Source: Diphasiastrum complanatum
Taxonomy: Eukaryota; Streptophyta; Lycopodiopsida; Lycopodiales; Lycopodiaceae
NCBI GenBank assembly: GCA_029204225.1
Contig: MU832609.1
Coordinates: forward strand, 1-64,000
DNA: 64,000 nt
Direction: 5' to 3'
The notes below the pieces were generated by a model. It saw only the letters and a program-made list of their open reading frames with translations. It was not told the DNA's origin and ran no database searches. This document shows positions 10,401 through 21,641 of this stretch, piece by piece. Position 1 is the stretch's first letter. Each line of letters starts with the position of its first letter. A program made the translations under genes and the position numbers.

Positions 10401-13194
10401 CTTAATTCAATCAGTTTCACCATCTTAGCTGGCTTTCAGCATTTTGGTCATTTTTAATCATCGTTGTTAGTCATGGGTACTTTTGGACAAAAGCTTCATT
10501 AATGAATGAAGTGGTTTCAAACAAGATGAGGTTACATAGGTGTTGTTTCCAACAAAGGTTGAAAGTGGTTGATCCAGCTACCTCTTCAGCAAGAATCAGC
10601 ATTTAGACTTTTGAAATCATGCTGGCTATCAGAGGGAGAGTCGAATCGAAGATGTGTGCACAGTGCTCAATCCTATTGTTGCTTAAGGTTTAAATGTAGC
10701 CTACGATGAAATCTCATTAGCTTATAGTGTCTTTATCAAGTGAGTCTTTAATACCCCCCCTTAAGTGGGAGCACTTGAAGGCAGTGAATGATGTGTTTTT
10801 CTGGAGTGCTTGAAAAGCTCCAACAGATATACGCAAGGTCAGGATAGAGAGATTACCTTCTGTGAGGGATTTGGTAGTGAACTTAGGAGAAACAGCATGG
10901 TAGTACTTTTATGTGGCCCATGAGACATAGAGCCCGCTTTGGTACTGCCAATGCTAATGCAAAGATTCGGGTAAATGTCTAATGAGATGCTTATTTATGA
11001 GTGATCATTGTTTGGATGTCTTCTTTGGATTTATATCACTACTACAAGCTAAAAAGTCTTGAGTCCTACCTGTTTGAGAGCAGTTACCATTTTAGTCTGT
11101 CAGAAGTATTAGAAATTTCTTTCCATGCCCTTTTTGAAATTTTGTTGTCAATGTTGTTTGTTTGCACTTTCTGGTCCAAGACATGCCAGAATCTGAACAG
11201 AATTTTGTGGCATCTTGTGGTGGATGTTTGTTGTTGGATTTTGTGAATCCTTTTTTCTTTTTGCGGATACAAAAGGCAGTTAATGCCACTTAAACACATG
11301 TAACCTTGTTTTCTGTTTAATGATTCTTACAGAGATGGTGAAGCAAATGCGGATGCTGGCAATCCTGGCAACAACCTTTATGTCACGGGACTCTCAATGC
11401 GGGTGACAGAAAAACAGCTTAAAGAGTATTTTTCGAGAGAGGGAAAGGTGATTGTGTTTATAATTGAGACCCTTTAACTTAAAAGGTGTGACACAGTTTT
11501 TGCATGGTATTGAAAAGGGTGAGGCTCTGGGTTGAATCAGAATATTCACAACCAGTACATGTTTAGTGCTTTGCATATCAGTTAGTAGTTCTGTGCAAGT
11601 CAAGAATAACAAGATTAATTTGAGGGCATCTTTGCTGCACACATTGCAGGTACAGTATGCGAGAGATGGTCATTGATATTTGCCTAACTCAATGATTTTA
11701 CTCTCTTTTGTGCTAAATGGCAGGTCATTGATTGTAGACTGGTGGTTGATCCAAGATCTCGAGCATCAAGAGGGTTTGGATTTGTTACCATGGAGACGGT
11801 AGAAGATGCTGATTGCTGTGTGAAGTATCTTCATCGTTCAACACTTGAAGGACGCATAATAACTGTGGAAAAGGTGAGCCAATTGTCTTAAAAGTTTTGC
11901 CATTTTTAAAGAAAACATTCAAGCACAGTTCGCTTGGAACTTGCAGTATGTAAGATTTTAGTCACCATTTAGTCCATAAGGTTGCTAATCTGGTTGCTTG
12001 TCTATTTTTGGAGTGATCGATCAGAGATGCATGGTCTCATCAACCATTGAATTTTAATCTCTACGTCGGCTTGTTTCGAACTGTCAAGAAAATCAAGAGC
12101 TGCCTATGTTGACTGGAGCGAGCCATGCATCACAAACATGCTTTTCGATAGCCTAATGAACGAGTTTGGTGCTGGGCTCTGCTTCAGCATATACAATTTT
12201 GCAACACCAACATCAGTTGAATGTAGTGATCAAAGAATCTTAACATTCCATGCAGTACGCTGCCCCAAATCTAGTAGGCGGCACCAACCTTGTTGTAGTG
12301 CTGTTCAAAAAATCTCCAAAAACTACAGCATCATGAAATCAATGTTAAAGCAAGCCCTACCCTAACAGCACTCTCCAATGCAAGCTATTTCCTCACTACA
12401 ATTGAGGTGCAGTCAGCACAGCTATAATGGTATGCCAGTGCTAGCTCCGCAAAAGATCGGTGACCCTTTTGCCCATTAGCTTGGTTGGTGTGTTCAGTAC
12501 GTTTCCAATTTGAGGCATCTCTTCATGCTGTGGCATATTTGACATTGGCCTTTCCTATGGTTTGCATTCTTAGGTTACAAGCAGTCTCCTGAAGGAGCTA
12601 TATATCTCCTCATGACAACACATCAGTAGGCAAAGGATCATAGTATAGATCAAACTTTCTCTGTTAACTAGTTCATTCACTACTTCTCATATGCAAAGGA
12701 TTATAGTATCAATCTTCTCTCTCAATTAGTTTATGAAAAGACGTTCAGTATGTTCACCTACATTGTTCAACTAAATGTGCAGGCGAAACGGAAGCGAGCA
12801 AGGACACCTACACCAGGAGAGTACCTTGGAGTACGTGGTATGGTTTCAGTTTATTATCCCTTTAGGGCTCCCATTTCTTTCTTTCCTGCTGTGTATAAAA
12901 ACAATGGCCCACTGAAACAGTGAAATGTGCTTGTACTGATATCATTCTTCTGATCCTGTTAAGTGTGTGTCAGTGTTTTAATCCTTTTGCCTGATTGTTG
13001 TAGCTGCTCTACGTATGCGTTCACGAGGATACGGAGGAGACTACAGAGATAGTTACAATTCGCGTCATTCCCCACGATATTCACCATATCGTGGTGGCCG
13101 AGATAGTCGTGATCGATCTCCGCAGTATTCACCGTATCGTGGTTATCGCCATGATCGATCTCGTTCTCCTGTGTATTCCCCATATCGGCGATAG
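4470..13194 (+). CDS. SR45a: SR45a/Tra2-like serine/arginine-rich RNA-binding splicing regulator (multi-exon)
   Basis: A spliced nuclear gene. Clear exons: 10022-10081 (SPSPRRGHSRSRSPVRK), 11333-11447, 11724-11873, 12783-12837 and 13004-13194, each flanked by AG/GT and phase-compatible. The product has a short RS segment and one RRM with RNP2 LYVTGL and RNP1 RGFGFVTM, then VEKAKRKRARTPTPGEYLG, the Tra2/SR45a linker, and a C-terminal RS/SPYR region with repeated YSPYRG ending at TAG 13192-13194. Such proteins bind exonic enhancers and adjust alternative splicing in nuclear speckles. The start is uncertain. ATG 4470 with donor 4489, or a donor near 4498, fits the second exon only if the acceptor at about 10029 is used; the stronger acceptor at 10021 needs an upstream exon ending in a different phase, which I could not find. 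The C-terminal RS tail is shorter than in Arabidopsis SR45a. The exons read without stops or frameshifts. Confidence 0.88.
4498..10021 (+). other. Intron 1 of the SR45a-like gene (about 5.5 kb)
   Basis: AT-rich, with no second host gene recognised. It contains an antisense 250-codon ORF at 6085-6837 and a short duplicated phrase 'agattggcagaact.agaag' near 7015 and 7945. A G-box palindrome, gccacgtggc, lies at about 8628-8637 inside a gene-leader-like stretch (8590-8790, including 'aaaccctaat'). An alternative promoter or an undetected leader exon in this stretch is possible but not shown. Confidence 0.6.
6085..6837 (-). CDS. Hypothetical 250-aa ORF antisense within intron 1
   Basis: An uninterrupted minus-strand ORF lies inside the first intron of the SR gene. 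I do not recognise it. The N-terminal half is hydrophobic and polar without an obvious domain and includes a run of Ile/Val (TTIVIIIIANTT, about residues 117-128). The C-terminal half is basic (RSKKRKSKDEPKAPLKTAKE, about residues 162-181) and ends in a Cys/His-rich stretch (CRPPKRAHYCRSHFNHSYND). No other copy is visible in the window. Its length in AT-rich DNA is notable, but composition and the lack of a clear promoter mean it may be a chance ORF or a decayed element. Confidence 0.25.
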   Translation of the reverse strand: MVSIATHIVSQTLPALNWPKIMREICLKGIITHTLATANLIRDKSPPKDEPLLTAYILYIRAQNIITMDHPLIFISPSLTDFPSHNECTHHTLPTRTFCYIPPYSDMWASSPTPISTTIVIIIIANTTKNAPNEALHKDPQSSIMSTLTLSPSLPPTKAYLLPRSKKRKSKDEPKAPLKTAKEKEHYIMQSIQLKDKCRPPKRAHYCRSHFNHSYNDCSLASSQCNAIIHRERNIHVRKRHGERNFTSVF

Positions 13195-13480
13195 ACATTT
13201 TTCATTATTCTTTTATTTACAGCTAATGCTGTGGTAAGAACTATTCACTTGAGTGCAATTTGAAGTTGAAATTTTGCATTCTCCTTAGGAAGATCTGAGA
13301 TGTTTTTGGCTAAGAGTAAATGGCTCATGATAACTTTGTAGAGTTTGCAAGAGTGTATAAACCATACTATGATACCTATTTCTGGTCAGATAAATTGGAA
13401 TATTGGTGTTTAATTCTTATTTCTGGTCAGACACGTTTGGATTGTATTGATTATTCTAATTCTTACATGCTGTCCATGTT
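13195..13480 (+). other. Probable 3' UTR of the SR45a-like gene
   Basis: T-rich sequence follows the TAG stop, with no further RS-coding frame. No canonical AATAAA is seen; AT-rich near-upstream elements such as 'gtataaacc' (about 13356) and 'gataaattgg' (about 13389) could serve, as plant poly(A) signals are loose. The 3' end is not defined. Confidence 0.4.
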
Positions 13481-16130
13481 GTAGCATGGGCTGTTTAAAT
13501 CCCGTTATCTGCGGGCTGGATAGGGCAAGAAGGATCATAATGCTTACTAGAATGGCTCTGGACTTGCGAAGAGAATATTTGCAATACTGTTTGATTTGAT
13601 CAATTTGTCTGCTATATAGTTCCGACCAATTGTGACTCCATCGGAAGAACTGCAATTTCTGGTTCGAATTGATTTGTCGGATCAAAATCACAAAGAATTG
13701 GGAGGGAGGGATTTAAATTTTTTATTGACCTGATTCTCGACTAGGTTGGAAGCTTGTCATTTACAGGCTTAAATGTACCACACATAAATTGAGGTACATG
13801 TACCAGGCTTCAAAAACCTGTTTGAGATAGCCAATCAATTTTTGCATATTCATTTAAACAGGTTGTTCGGTCTATGTAAACTTAGTGTTAGCTTGCCTGA
13901 CATCAACTGAATATGTTTCCTTACATAGGGCAATTTTCTACAAAATTTAGCTTAAAACTAGAAATTCACGTTCTTTACAGAGTTGGATTTGGCTGTTCAA
14001 ATTTCACAGCCTCAGGCCCTCTGCAATAGTCTGCTTGGGTTCTAATGTTCAAATGTAGTACAAATTCCGATTCTTAATAAAATGCAAAGCTTAGTTACTA
14101 GTACAAAATGATAGATGCAAAATGATTGTTTGATATGTCAATGATGTATTGAGTCTCGACATGTATCAAATCTTGAACACAATCAGCGTAGTCTGCAAGT
14201 CTGAGGCTAGACTGTTAGTCAATAATTGCGCACACTCAGGAGTCAGCACTTTAGTAAGTAGTAATAAGTATTCCTCATCCCAGCAATGATCTCTAAACTT
14301 TGTTAATATCAAGTGTAAGACATGCAAACAGAGTACTATTTTCTTGCTTCATATGCAAAAATATACCATTTTTAATTAGGTCCATGATCATTGGTTCAAA
14401 TTGGCAGGGCCCAATTCAGATCCATACGGAATTGCCGTTCCATCTGGTTTTATTCTGAACCGTGTGGATATCTTACTCAGCTGTGCAGATTTTTCAAACA
14501 TAATGCAATGTTTCTAGAAAGATGGTGAGTTTCTATCAAACAACCAAAGTAGTACTGGTAACTAATCTATTTCCTCCCTTAAATACTTATTTTGACAGCA
14601 CTGGTGTTTTCTAGAAATGGGTTGCAGTGAAGGTCAAAGAAATGGATAACTTGTGTACAAAATGATGTTGATTTTTGGTAATGCAGGTTTGTCAGGTGCA
14701 TCTAATGAAAGAAAGGAAGGTTGTGAGATTTTTAGTCATTCCAAGCTAAAATGTTAAGTTTATGCCCACATTCTTCGTGTGGTTTGTGACCTTGCGAATG
14801 CTAGCTAGAATGGAGCTAATTTTGATCCAATCAGGTTAAATTTATTGATCTTGTTGTAAAGTATAATAATCTTAGTGCAATTTCAAGTTGATTTTGTTGG
14901 TTTAAGGGCGTTAAGATCAAGATCAATTTTCTTTTTTGTTATGAACTTTTGGCTATAAGATGGATGTATACGACATGCACCATTGCAAAAAACAAGGCCA
15001 AGGTCTAATATAGGGATTGAATGGATACGCATGCAATTGGAGTGAATGTGAAATTGGGAAATAAATGTTAACACATGATACGAGGTTCAATTCATCTTAA
15101 AGTTTAATGTTTGAAGTGAGTCAGATTATAATTGAGAGTAAATTCATGTATGAAGACAACTAACAATTTTGAGAAAAAAGTATATAGAAAGGACACCAAG
15201 GAACGAATGAGCTTGCTAGTAGTCAAAGACAAATGTACGAGCGGAAAAACTATAAGAGTTGATAGTAAGATGTACTGCTACGGTAATTGATTTGATCGTC
15301 TCAAAATGTAGGAGCTCCCATCTTGGCCCTTGAGTGCATGTTATGCAAGTAGAAGCATTTTACGTGAGCCATTTTGATTTGTGAATTGATGGTTGACTTT
15401 TAACAATGAGATACATGACCTTGTATGTGATTTGAGTGCTTGATAATTCTTGGATATCCAAGACTTTTGGTATGAATAACTTTGGGTCATAATTGGAGGA
15501 TTAACAATATGACTCTTGAGAGCTATATTTTATTGCAATGCAAATTAAAGTGCAATATAGCTTGAAAACTTCATGTGCACATGAATGCATCTTGGAACTC
15601 ATTTATTGTCCCACATCTTATAAATTATTTATGTTATGACAAAGATTGAGTATGCCTTCTCGCATCTAGTAAAAAAATATTTGATGCTGTCAAATTTTGT
15701 TTCTTTAAAAAAATAAAATTCGGACTTGTAATACAGAACAAATAATGAAAGTACAAAGGATTTTGAGAGACACTTTGTCAATCATAATGACGCTTGTATC
15801 AAATTGTATTAGTGCCATGCCTAATTGTATGATATGGTAATGTCACCATGCGACAATTGTCAAATAGAATTGAAAACAATAAAATGAGCAATGTAATCAA
15901 AAGGAATTTAGAAAATGTAATACAATGTCAAGTACAAGAGCCCACTTTTAGGTCAAAGGATTATTTTTTGTTGGCAACTTTTGGTAATTCAACAAAATAG
16001 AAAAATGTTAGAGAACAATAATTCTTGCTCTCTTTTTTAAAAAGCCCCATTGTTGGTAACAACAATAGCTCCATGTTGTCATTATTGAAATTATTTTTGG
16101 GAGTTCAATTGCAGTTTTGGCTTTTTAGAA
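13481..16130. other. Intergenic stretch without recognisable genes
   Basis: About 2.6 kb of AT-rich DNA. All ORFs are short and resemble nothing I recognise. No LTRs, simple repeats of note or RNA genes were seen. Confidence 0.6.
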
Positions 16131-16149
16131 CATAAAATAGAATCCATTT

Positions 16150-16990
16150 TGAATTGTGACAGTGCTTGACTTCAACACTTTGTGCAAGGCCCAAGCAGGA
16201 AATTCTGGACAAAGGCGAAGGGATAAGAATGGAGATGGCGATGCTGTAGGACAAGACGAATCAACATACCAGCTAGATGGTAGTATGAGATTGGATGGGA
16301 AAGGGACCGAAGCCGCTTCTGGGAGTCTCTCAACCCCCCTACCTATAACTACAAAATTGCCAACTTTTCAGTGTTGGAGATTTATGACACCTTTGTACCC
16401 ACAAGCCCTGTTCCCAGACCATCACTTCTCCATCCCCACCTGAGTCGACCCTTGAGACCATATCAAGGAGCTCCTGAGACATACAAAGCCCAACGGGATG
16501 AGTTTGTGAAGCAACTTAGCTCTCCCAATGCTACTTTCAATCTTGTTGGGAATCCTATCCTTGAACAACCCACGAAGTTCATGAGACCCTCGCCCGATTA
16601 GAATCCACCTAACATAGTTGAAACCCAAGTTGACATCGATGAGTTTGAGAACCCCCAAGCTATGCAACTCACCGGCTTTCGGAGTTTCTCGCCGCCACTT
16701 GCAGGTTTCAATACTAGTGAAGTTGAGCCCTCGACTAGTGGAAGAGCTGGAAGAGAAGACAAAAGTGCCAAGGCATTTGACGAGTATCTGGCAAGGCCTC
16801 CAAAACAGCCAAAGCCTAAGATGACGACACCCAAAAATCCGAGAAATTCAGGAAGAAATACCCTCGATCCATGAGAGGTGGAAAAAAAGACCTGGATCAA
16901 GGACAATACCCATCAAGGTTAGATGCTATTGCAGCCCTACAACCACAGCCAAAATGGAGAAACAAAATCTTTAAAGACAAAAACCTAGAA
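16150..16990 (+). pseudogene. Family R fragment (3' part of ORF2)
   Basis: This begins at the R motif LCKAQAGNSGQRRRDKNGDG and continues through DESTYQLDGSMRLDGKG, DEFVKQLSSPNATFNL, EFENPQAMQLTGF and AKAFDEYLARPPKQP, in shifting frames. The same order occurs at 24.27-24.95 kb and 39.45-39.96 kb. The coiled-coil region that precedes it in those copies is absent, so the 5' break is at about 16150. A short stretch after 16860 (RGG.KDLDQ) matches the C-terminal SMRGRKEDLDQ segment of the 21.6-kb copy. It is a truncated, frameshifted relic. Confidence 0.75.
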
Positions 16991-17404
16991 AGTCTAGTCT
17001 AGATGCAATGTACCAAAATTAGCCAATTAGAATGGGTCCAAAATCGACCTCATCCACTTATCTACTTGCCAGAAATAGTTAAACCACTATTTTGGCCCTT
17101 ATTAACAAATATGAAACTAACTCGAAGTTGAGATTCATTTTGGCCTCCAAAATTGCCAAATTAAAAACCAAACCAGTTGACAATTTTTCACACCATGTCC
17201 TCTAGACATCTCCATTGATGAATACAACTTATAAGTTTTTGAAAGCAATTTCGAATGCAATTAGGGTCATGTTTTAGCTCAGTGATCTCTCTTTCACATT
17301 GCAAAAGTTATTAAAATACATCATTCTAGGATTTTAGAATGGATTCTGGAATGAATTATATTTCATTGAAGTTTGAATGAGCTTGGAAATTTGAAGATTG
17401 AATG

Positions 17405-18200
17405 AAAGGGGATAGGCACCGTTTCAATCCAACTACCTGATGGCAAAAGCAGGATGATCAGGGAGGTACTTTACGTACCATGTTTGAAGAAAAATCTACT
17501 TTCTGTTGGAGTCATTACTGATCAAAAGTTGAAAGTAGAATTCGCCCATGATCGTTGCTTTGTGAAGGATGTGAACCAAAAGTTCAAAGTTATTGCGGAT
17601 GGAGTAAGGGAGCCCAATACTAAGTTGTACAAGTTGAATGCTACAATCAAGGGGCAACATGGACTCGTATAGTCCATTCCATCGCAAACTGAGTTGTGGC
17701 ATAAGAGGCTTGGTCACTTGAACTTGGGAAGCCCCAATTTGATGAGAAGATTGGAGATGGTAACATGATTGCCTACCATAGAAGATCACTTGAAATCGAT
17801 GTGCTAATCTTGTGTATATGGGAAGCAGCATCGAGAATTTGTAAATATCATTCTACGTGTGACTTTTAAAAAATGTGTGCCAATTTGAGATATTTGTTCA
17901 AGAGCAAAGAACATCTTGAATTTAATCCACACATATTTATGCGGGCCTATGAGGACCATGTCCTTAGGTAAAGCCTTCTATTTCATGACCTTTATTGATG
18001 ATATGTGACGTAAGATGTGGATCTACTTCTTGAAGAAGAAATCAGATGCATTTGACAACTTCAAGAGCTTCAAAGCATTGGTCAAAAATCAGACAGGTAG
18101 GACGATCAAAGTCCTAAGATCAGATAGTGGAGGTGAGTACAAGTCTAATGACTTCAATTTCAAAATAGAAGTCCTACCATTGCCATACCAAAGAGAGATT
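17405..18200 (+). pseudogene. Ty1/copia protease-to-integrase fragment
   Basis: Plus-strand coding debris in copia order: REVLYVPCLKKNLLSVG (end of the protease/pre-integrase region), ELWHKRLGHLN with a following C-x-x-C (GAG_pre-integrase), FMTFIDD and WIYFLKKKSDAFDNFKSFK (integrase core), and KVLRSDSGGEYKS, which carries the second catalytic Asp. Several stops interrupt it (after 17672, at about 17767 and about 18004). The part with the catalytic Glu, the RT and the RNase H are missing. Sequence identity to the 27-32 kb element is low, so this is a different copia lineage. Confidence 0.8.
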
Positions 18201-18479
18201 TAGAATTAAAGTAGAATCACTATGCTACTGTACTGTGGGTCCTATCAGTTGATAAGGATCAGTTGGCCTTGCCACATGAGGCAAGTCGATGGGACACGCG
18301 TCCCGCCAACGACAACTTGGGTCATGCATGGGTTGCTTGAGTGAACAACTATATGTATAGTGTAATTTCATTTTGAGAAATACAATTGCTATGTGAGCTT
18401 GCTGTGGAGAGTGTTTTCTGTCTGTGTTACTGTGTAGCATGATCTGTGTTCCTGTGCAAAGCAAATTCTAAGTAGAAGA

Positions 18480-18600
18480 AGCTAAAATAATTGAAGATAG
18501 AGTATGAGCACTTACCATACGATATGAAGACCAACAAGAAGGGCAAGGAAAGAAGATGTACGGTTTACTTTGCTATGTGCTCGGAGGTATGCTGAGCATG
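18480..18600 (+). repeat. Dispersed repeat, copy 1 (matches 41960-42080)
   Basis: About 120 bp starting 'agaagaagctaaaataattg' and running to 'gctatgtgctcggaggtat' recurs almost unchanged at 41960-42080. No coding content is seen. The 200 bp before it (18210-18470) and the DNA after it up to 19090 hold nothing I recognise. Confidence 0.7.
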
Positions 18601-19094
18601 CTTGGAATATGAAGAACAAGTGTTTTCAAAAAATATTAGTAGTATCACAAAAAGGCTTGGAGTAACATTAGAATTTAGAGATGGTGCACCTACTTTGCAT
18701 GGATGATCACTAACAAACAATTTTTGTCTAGTCCTTTTGCCGTGATATGTTCCCTCTTGTCGATACAATATTTTCATTGTGTGTCTAAATATTTTTTGAA
18801 CACAATATGTGTACCTAATTATTGTTGATTTTGATTTAATGAGCATTCAATGGTCATTTGATACATTAAATCAAATATCAACGATGGAAACCTATATATA
18901 TACACAACGAGACAAAGGTATATCTAGATCATAGATTATGAACTAAAGTGGACATTTCAAAAGCAGTGGAGAGATAGATTAGCAGTTGAGTGCCATATAC
19001 ATTGGCCTTAGATGACTATAATGGTCAATCTTAAAAGCTCCAGTCAACAAATGTTGATGTTTTCAATGTACTCAATTCAAAAAATTGCGCCTAA

Positions 19095-20640
19095 AGGATT
19101 TTCTTCATAACATTTTTTCGGGAATAGTGGGCAGCATGCTTATGATATTGCTCGCGCAGCCACTTGGAGCAGGTTCGAGTCAGCATTTGTCTTGGACCAA
19201 ATGCTTTTGATCTCTGGGTGTAAGCCTTATCAGCATTGATGATAAAGCCTGAAGTGCACGTCTCTTCGAAGATTTGTACGGAGTCTGCAGGGAAGTATTG
19301 TATCCGTAAATAGATCCTGGTATCCTCCATGTGAAGCGCCGGTTTGTTGGGATTGATGAAAAATTGTGGATCTTGCTCAAACCTTCGGCCCATGACAGTC
19401 ATCAGAAACTGGCAGAACTTGTGTTGTAGCTTGATTGTAGGATCGTCAGAATCGGAAGTTAATTTGCAAAAATTCTTGATGGATGTATGACATTCCTTCT
19501 GAGACGAGAACGAGCCATCTATTATCGCAAAGTTGCAAGGATATGCTGATATGCTGTCTTCCAATCTCGATGCTAGCGCTCGTCTTCTACGAAAACTTGG
19601 GTCGAAAGAAGGATCATTCTGAATTTGCTTTGGTGATTGATCAAGCATTTCATAGACATACGTATCTTTGAGGAATGGAGCTCTCCAACCGATCGACGCA
19701 ATTAAATCTGGCTGAGAAGAGCTCCCGATCGAATTAGATTTCGTCGTTGGAACTGACTTGTCCCCGTCTTTGCGTCCTACCAGAGTTGAATCACTGGCAT
19801 GCTTATGATTTTGCTCACGTAGCCATTTGAAGCAGGTTCGAGTCAGCATTTGTCTTCGACGAATAAATGCTTTTGATCCTGGGTGTAAATGTAACCCTCA
19901 TCAGCATTGATGATAAATCCTGAAGTGCACATCTCTTCGAAGATATGTATGGAGTCTACAATAAAGTATTGAATCCGTAAATAGATCCTGGTATCCTCCA
20001 TGTGAAGGACTGCTTTGTTGGGATTGATGAAAAATTGTGGATCTAGCTCAAACCTTTGGCCCATGACAGTCATCAGAAAGTGGCAGAACTTGTGTTGTAG
20101 CTGGATTGTAGGATCACGAGAATCGGAACTAAGTCCCCAAAAATTATTGATTGATGTATGACATTCCTTCTGAGAAGTGAACGAGTCATCTATTATCGCA
20201 AAGTTGCAAGGATATGCTGATATGTTGTCTTATGATCTCCATGCTCGTCTTCTAGAAATCTTGGGTCAAAAGAAGGATCATTCTAAACTTGCTTTGGTGC
20301 TTGCTTAAGCCTTTCATTCACGTGCGTATCTTTGAGGACTGGAGCTCTCCAACTGGTCGATGCCATTAATTCTGGCTGAGAAGAGCTCCCGATCAAATTA
20401 GATGCCATTATTGGAACTGACTTGTCCGCGTCTTTGCGTCCTACCAGAATCGAATTACTGATATCATCTGCCTCCAAATCTCTTTTGCATATAGATTTCG
20501 TAGTTTCTGATATTTTAGCCAAACGGATTTTCTCAGCCGCCGATACTATGTTCATTTCTAGGTCCTGCTCCATCTTCCTAAGCCGATGTTGGAGATCAAC
20601 AATCCTTTTTTGAGACTATTCAGCCTCCTGTAAATGACAA
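19095..20640 (-). pseudogene. Tandemly duplicated unrecognised coding unit
   Basis: The minus strand carries two tandem units of about 665 bp (approximately 19795-20460 then 19129-19794). The downstream unit is open within a 252-codon ORF (19091-19849) encoding TLVGRKDGDKSVPTTKSNSI, IASIGWRAPFLKDTYVYEML, SISAYPCNFAIIDGSFSSQ, KLQHKFCQFLMTVMGRRFE, DPQFFINPNK and LHMEDTRIYLRIQYF. The upstream unit encodes the same protein but is broken by stops and frameshifts. Ahead of it lies what looks like an exon (from about 20629) with an acceptor after a T-rich tract and a coiled-coil-like start, QKRIVDLQHRLRKMEQDLEM, with an in-frame TAG three codons in. I do not recognise the family. The pattern suggests an exon duplication in a degenerating gene or a captured fragment. 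Confidence 0.5.
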
Positions 20641-20676
20641 AAATAAGAGTCAAAATCAGGACATAGAACATCGATA

Positions 20677-20913
<237 letters not shown>

Positions 20914-20974
20914 CCATGCATTGCATTCTATTTGTACTAAGTTGGTTTCGGGTTAGACGTTGAGGCATTGTAGT

Positions 20975-21560
20975 AATATGGATAGGGCATCCCATCCTTA
21001 AAGGAGAACTTGTGACCATTCTCTAGGTGACTTGAATAAGCCAAGAATAATCCATGCCCCTTTCACACTCATAGCCATCTATACTATACACACTCCCCTT
21101 ACATCAATCAAATTTTACTTGTCCAAGAATAGGAGACTGACAAGCATGAGAAGAGGTCACAATTGTATCACATTTTAGTTGCCCAAGACAAAGGTAGTGC
21201 ATGAAAAATTAAGGCCACAGGAGAGGCACATTCACAGGTTTGTTTGAAGGGAGCTTTTCCTATGTCGCATAAGCACGGAGAGATGTGTAAGCGACCAAGT
21301 AAAAGGTGAAAGCAGATTAATATTGATGTGTGATGTCCGTTTGTGTGAATATTTTCTGGATCCAAACATCTAGTTTGTGACTATTAGGCTAGAGATAGCA
21401 TGATATATTAATCTCAACATCCATTGGAGCGAGCTTCTGATCCACTTGAACATGAAACTTACAAGACTATTTGCTTCGTGACGTAAATGTGAATCCAACT
21501 TATCAAAAATGTGATTCCCTAGTGCACAATGTATCACTATCATCATATGTTCCGTAGAGA
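20975..21560. repeat. Duplicated non-coding segment D1, copy 1
   Basis: The sequence beginning 'atggatagggcatcccatcc' and running through 'gcataagcacggagagatgtg' recurs at 53817-54454 in the same orientation with high identity. Copy 1 lacks about 26 bp present in copy 2 after 'gacttgaataagcc'. It holds no convincing ORF and lies directly before family R leader sequence at both loci or nearby. Confidence 0.75.
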
Positions 21561-21641
21561 TGTTAGACACTTTACCGCAAATAGGCTTGAAAAAATTGGA
21601 AGGTAAATTGGTTGTACAAGAAGAAAGTGTTAAAAAATGAA

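Noticed and set aside
16598-16906. 102-codon minus-strand ORF over the R fragment
   Set aside because: It is the shadow of the ORF2 sequence, whose conserved segments read on plus in three copies.
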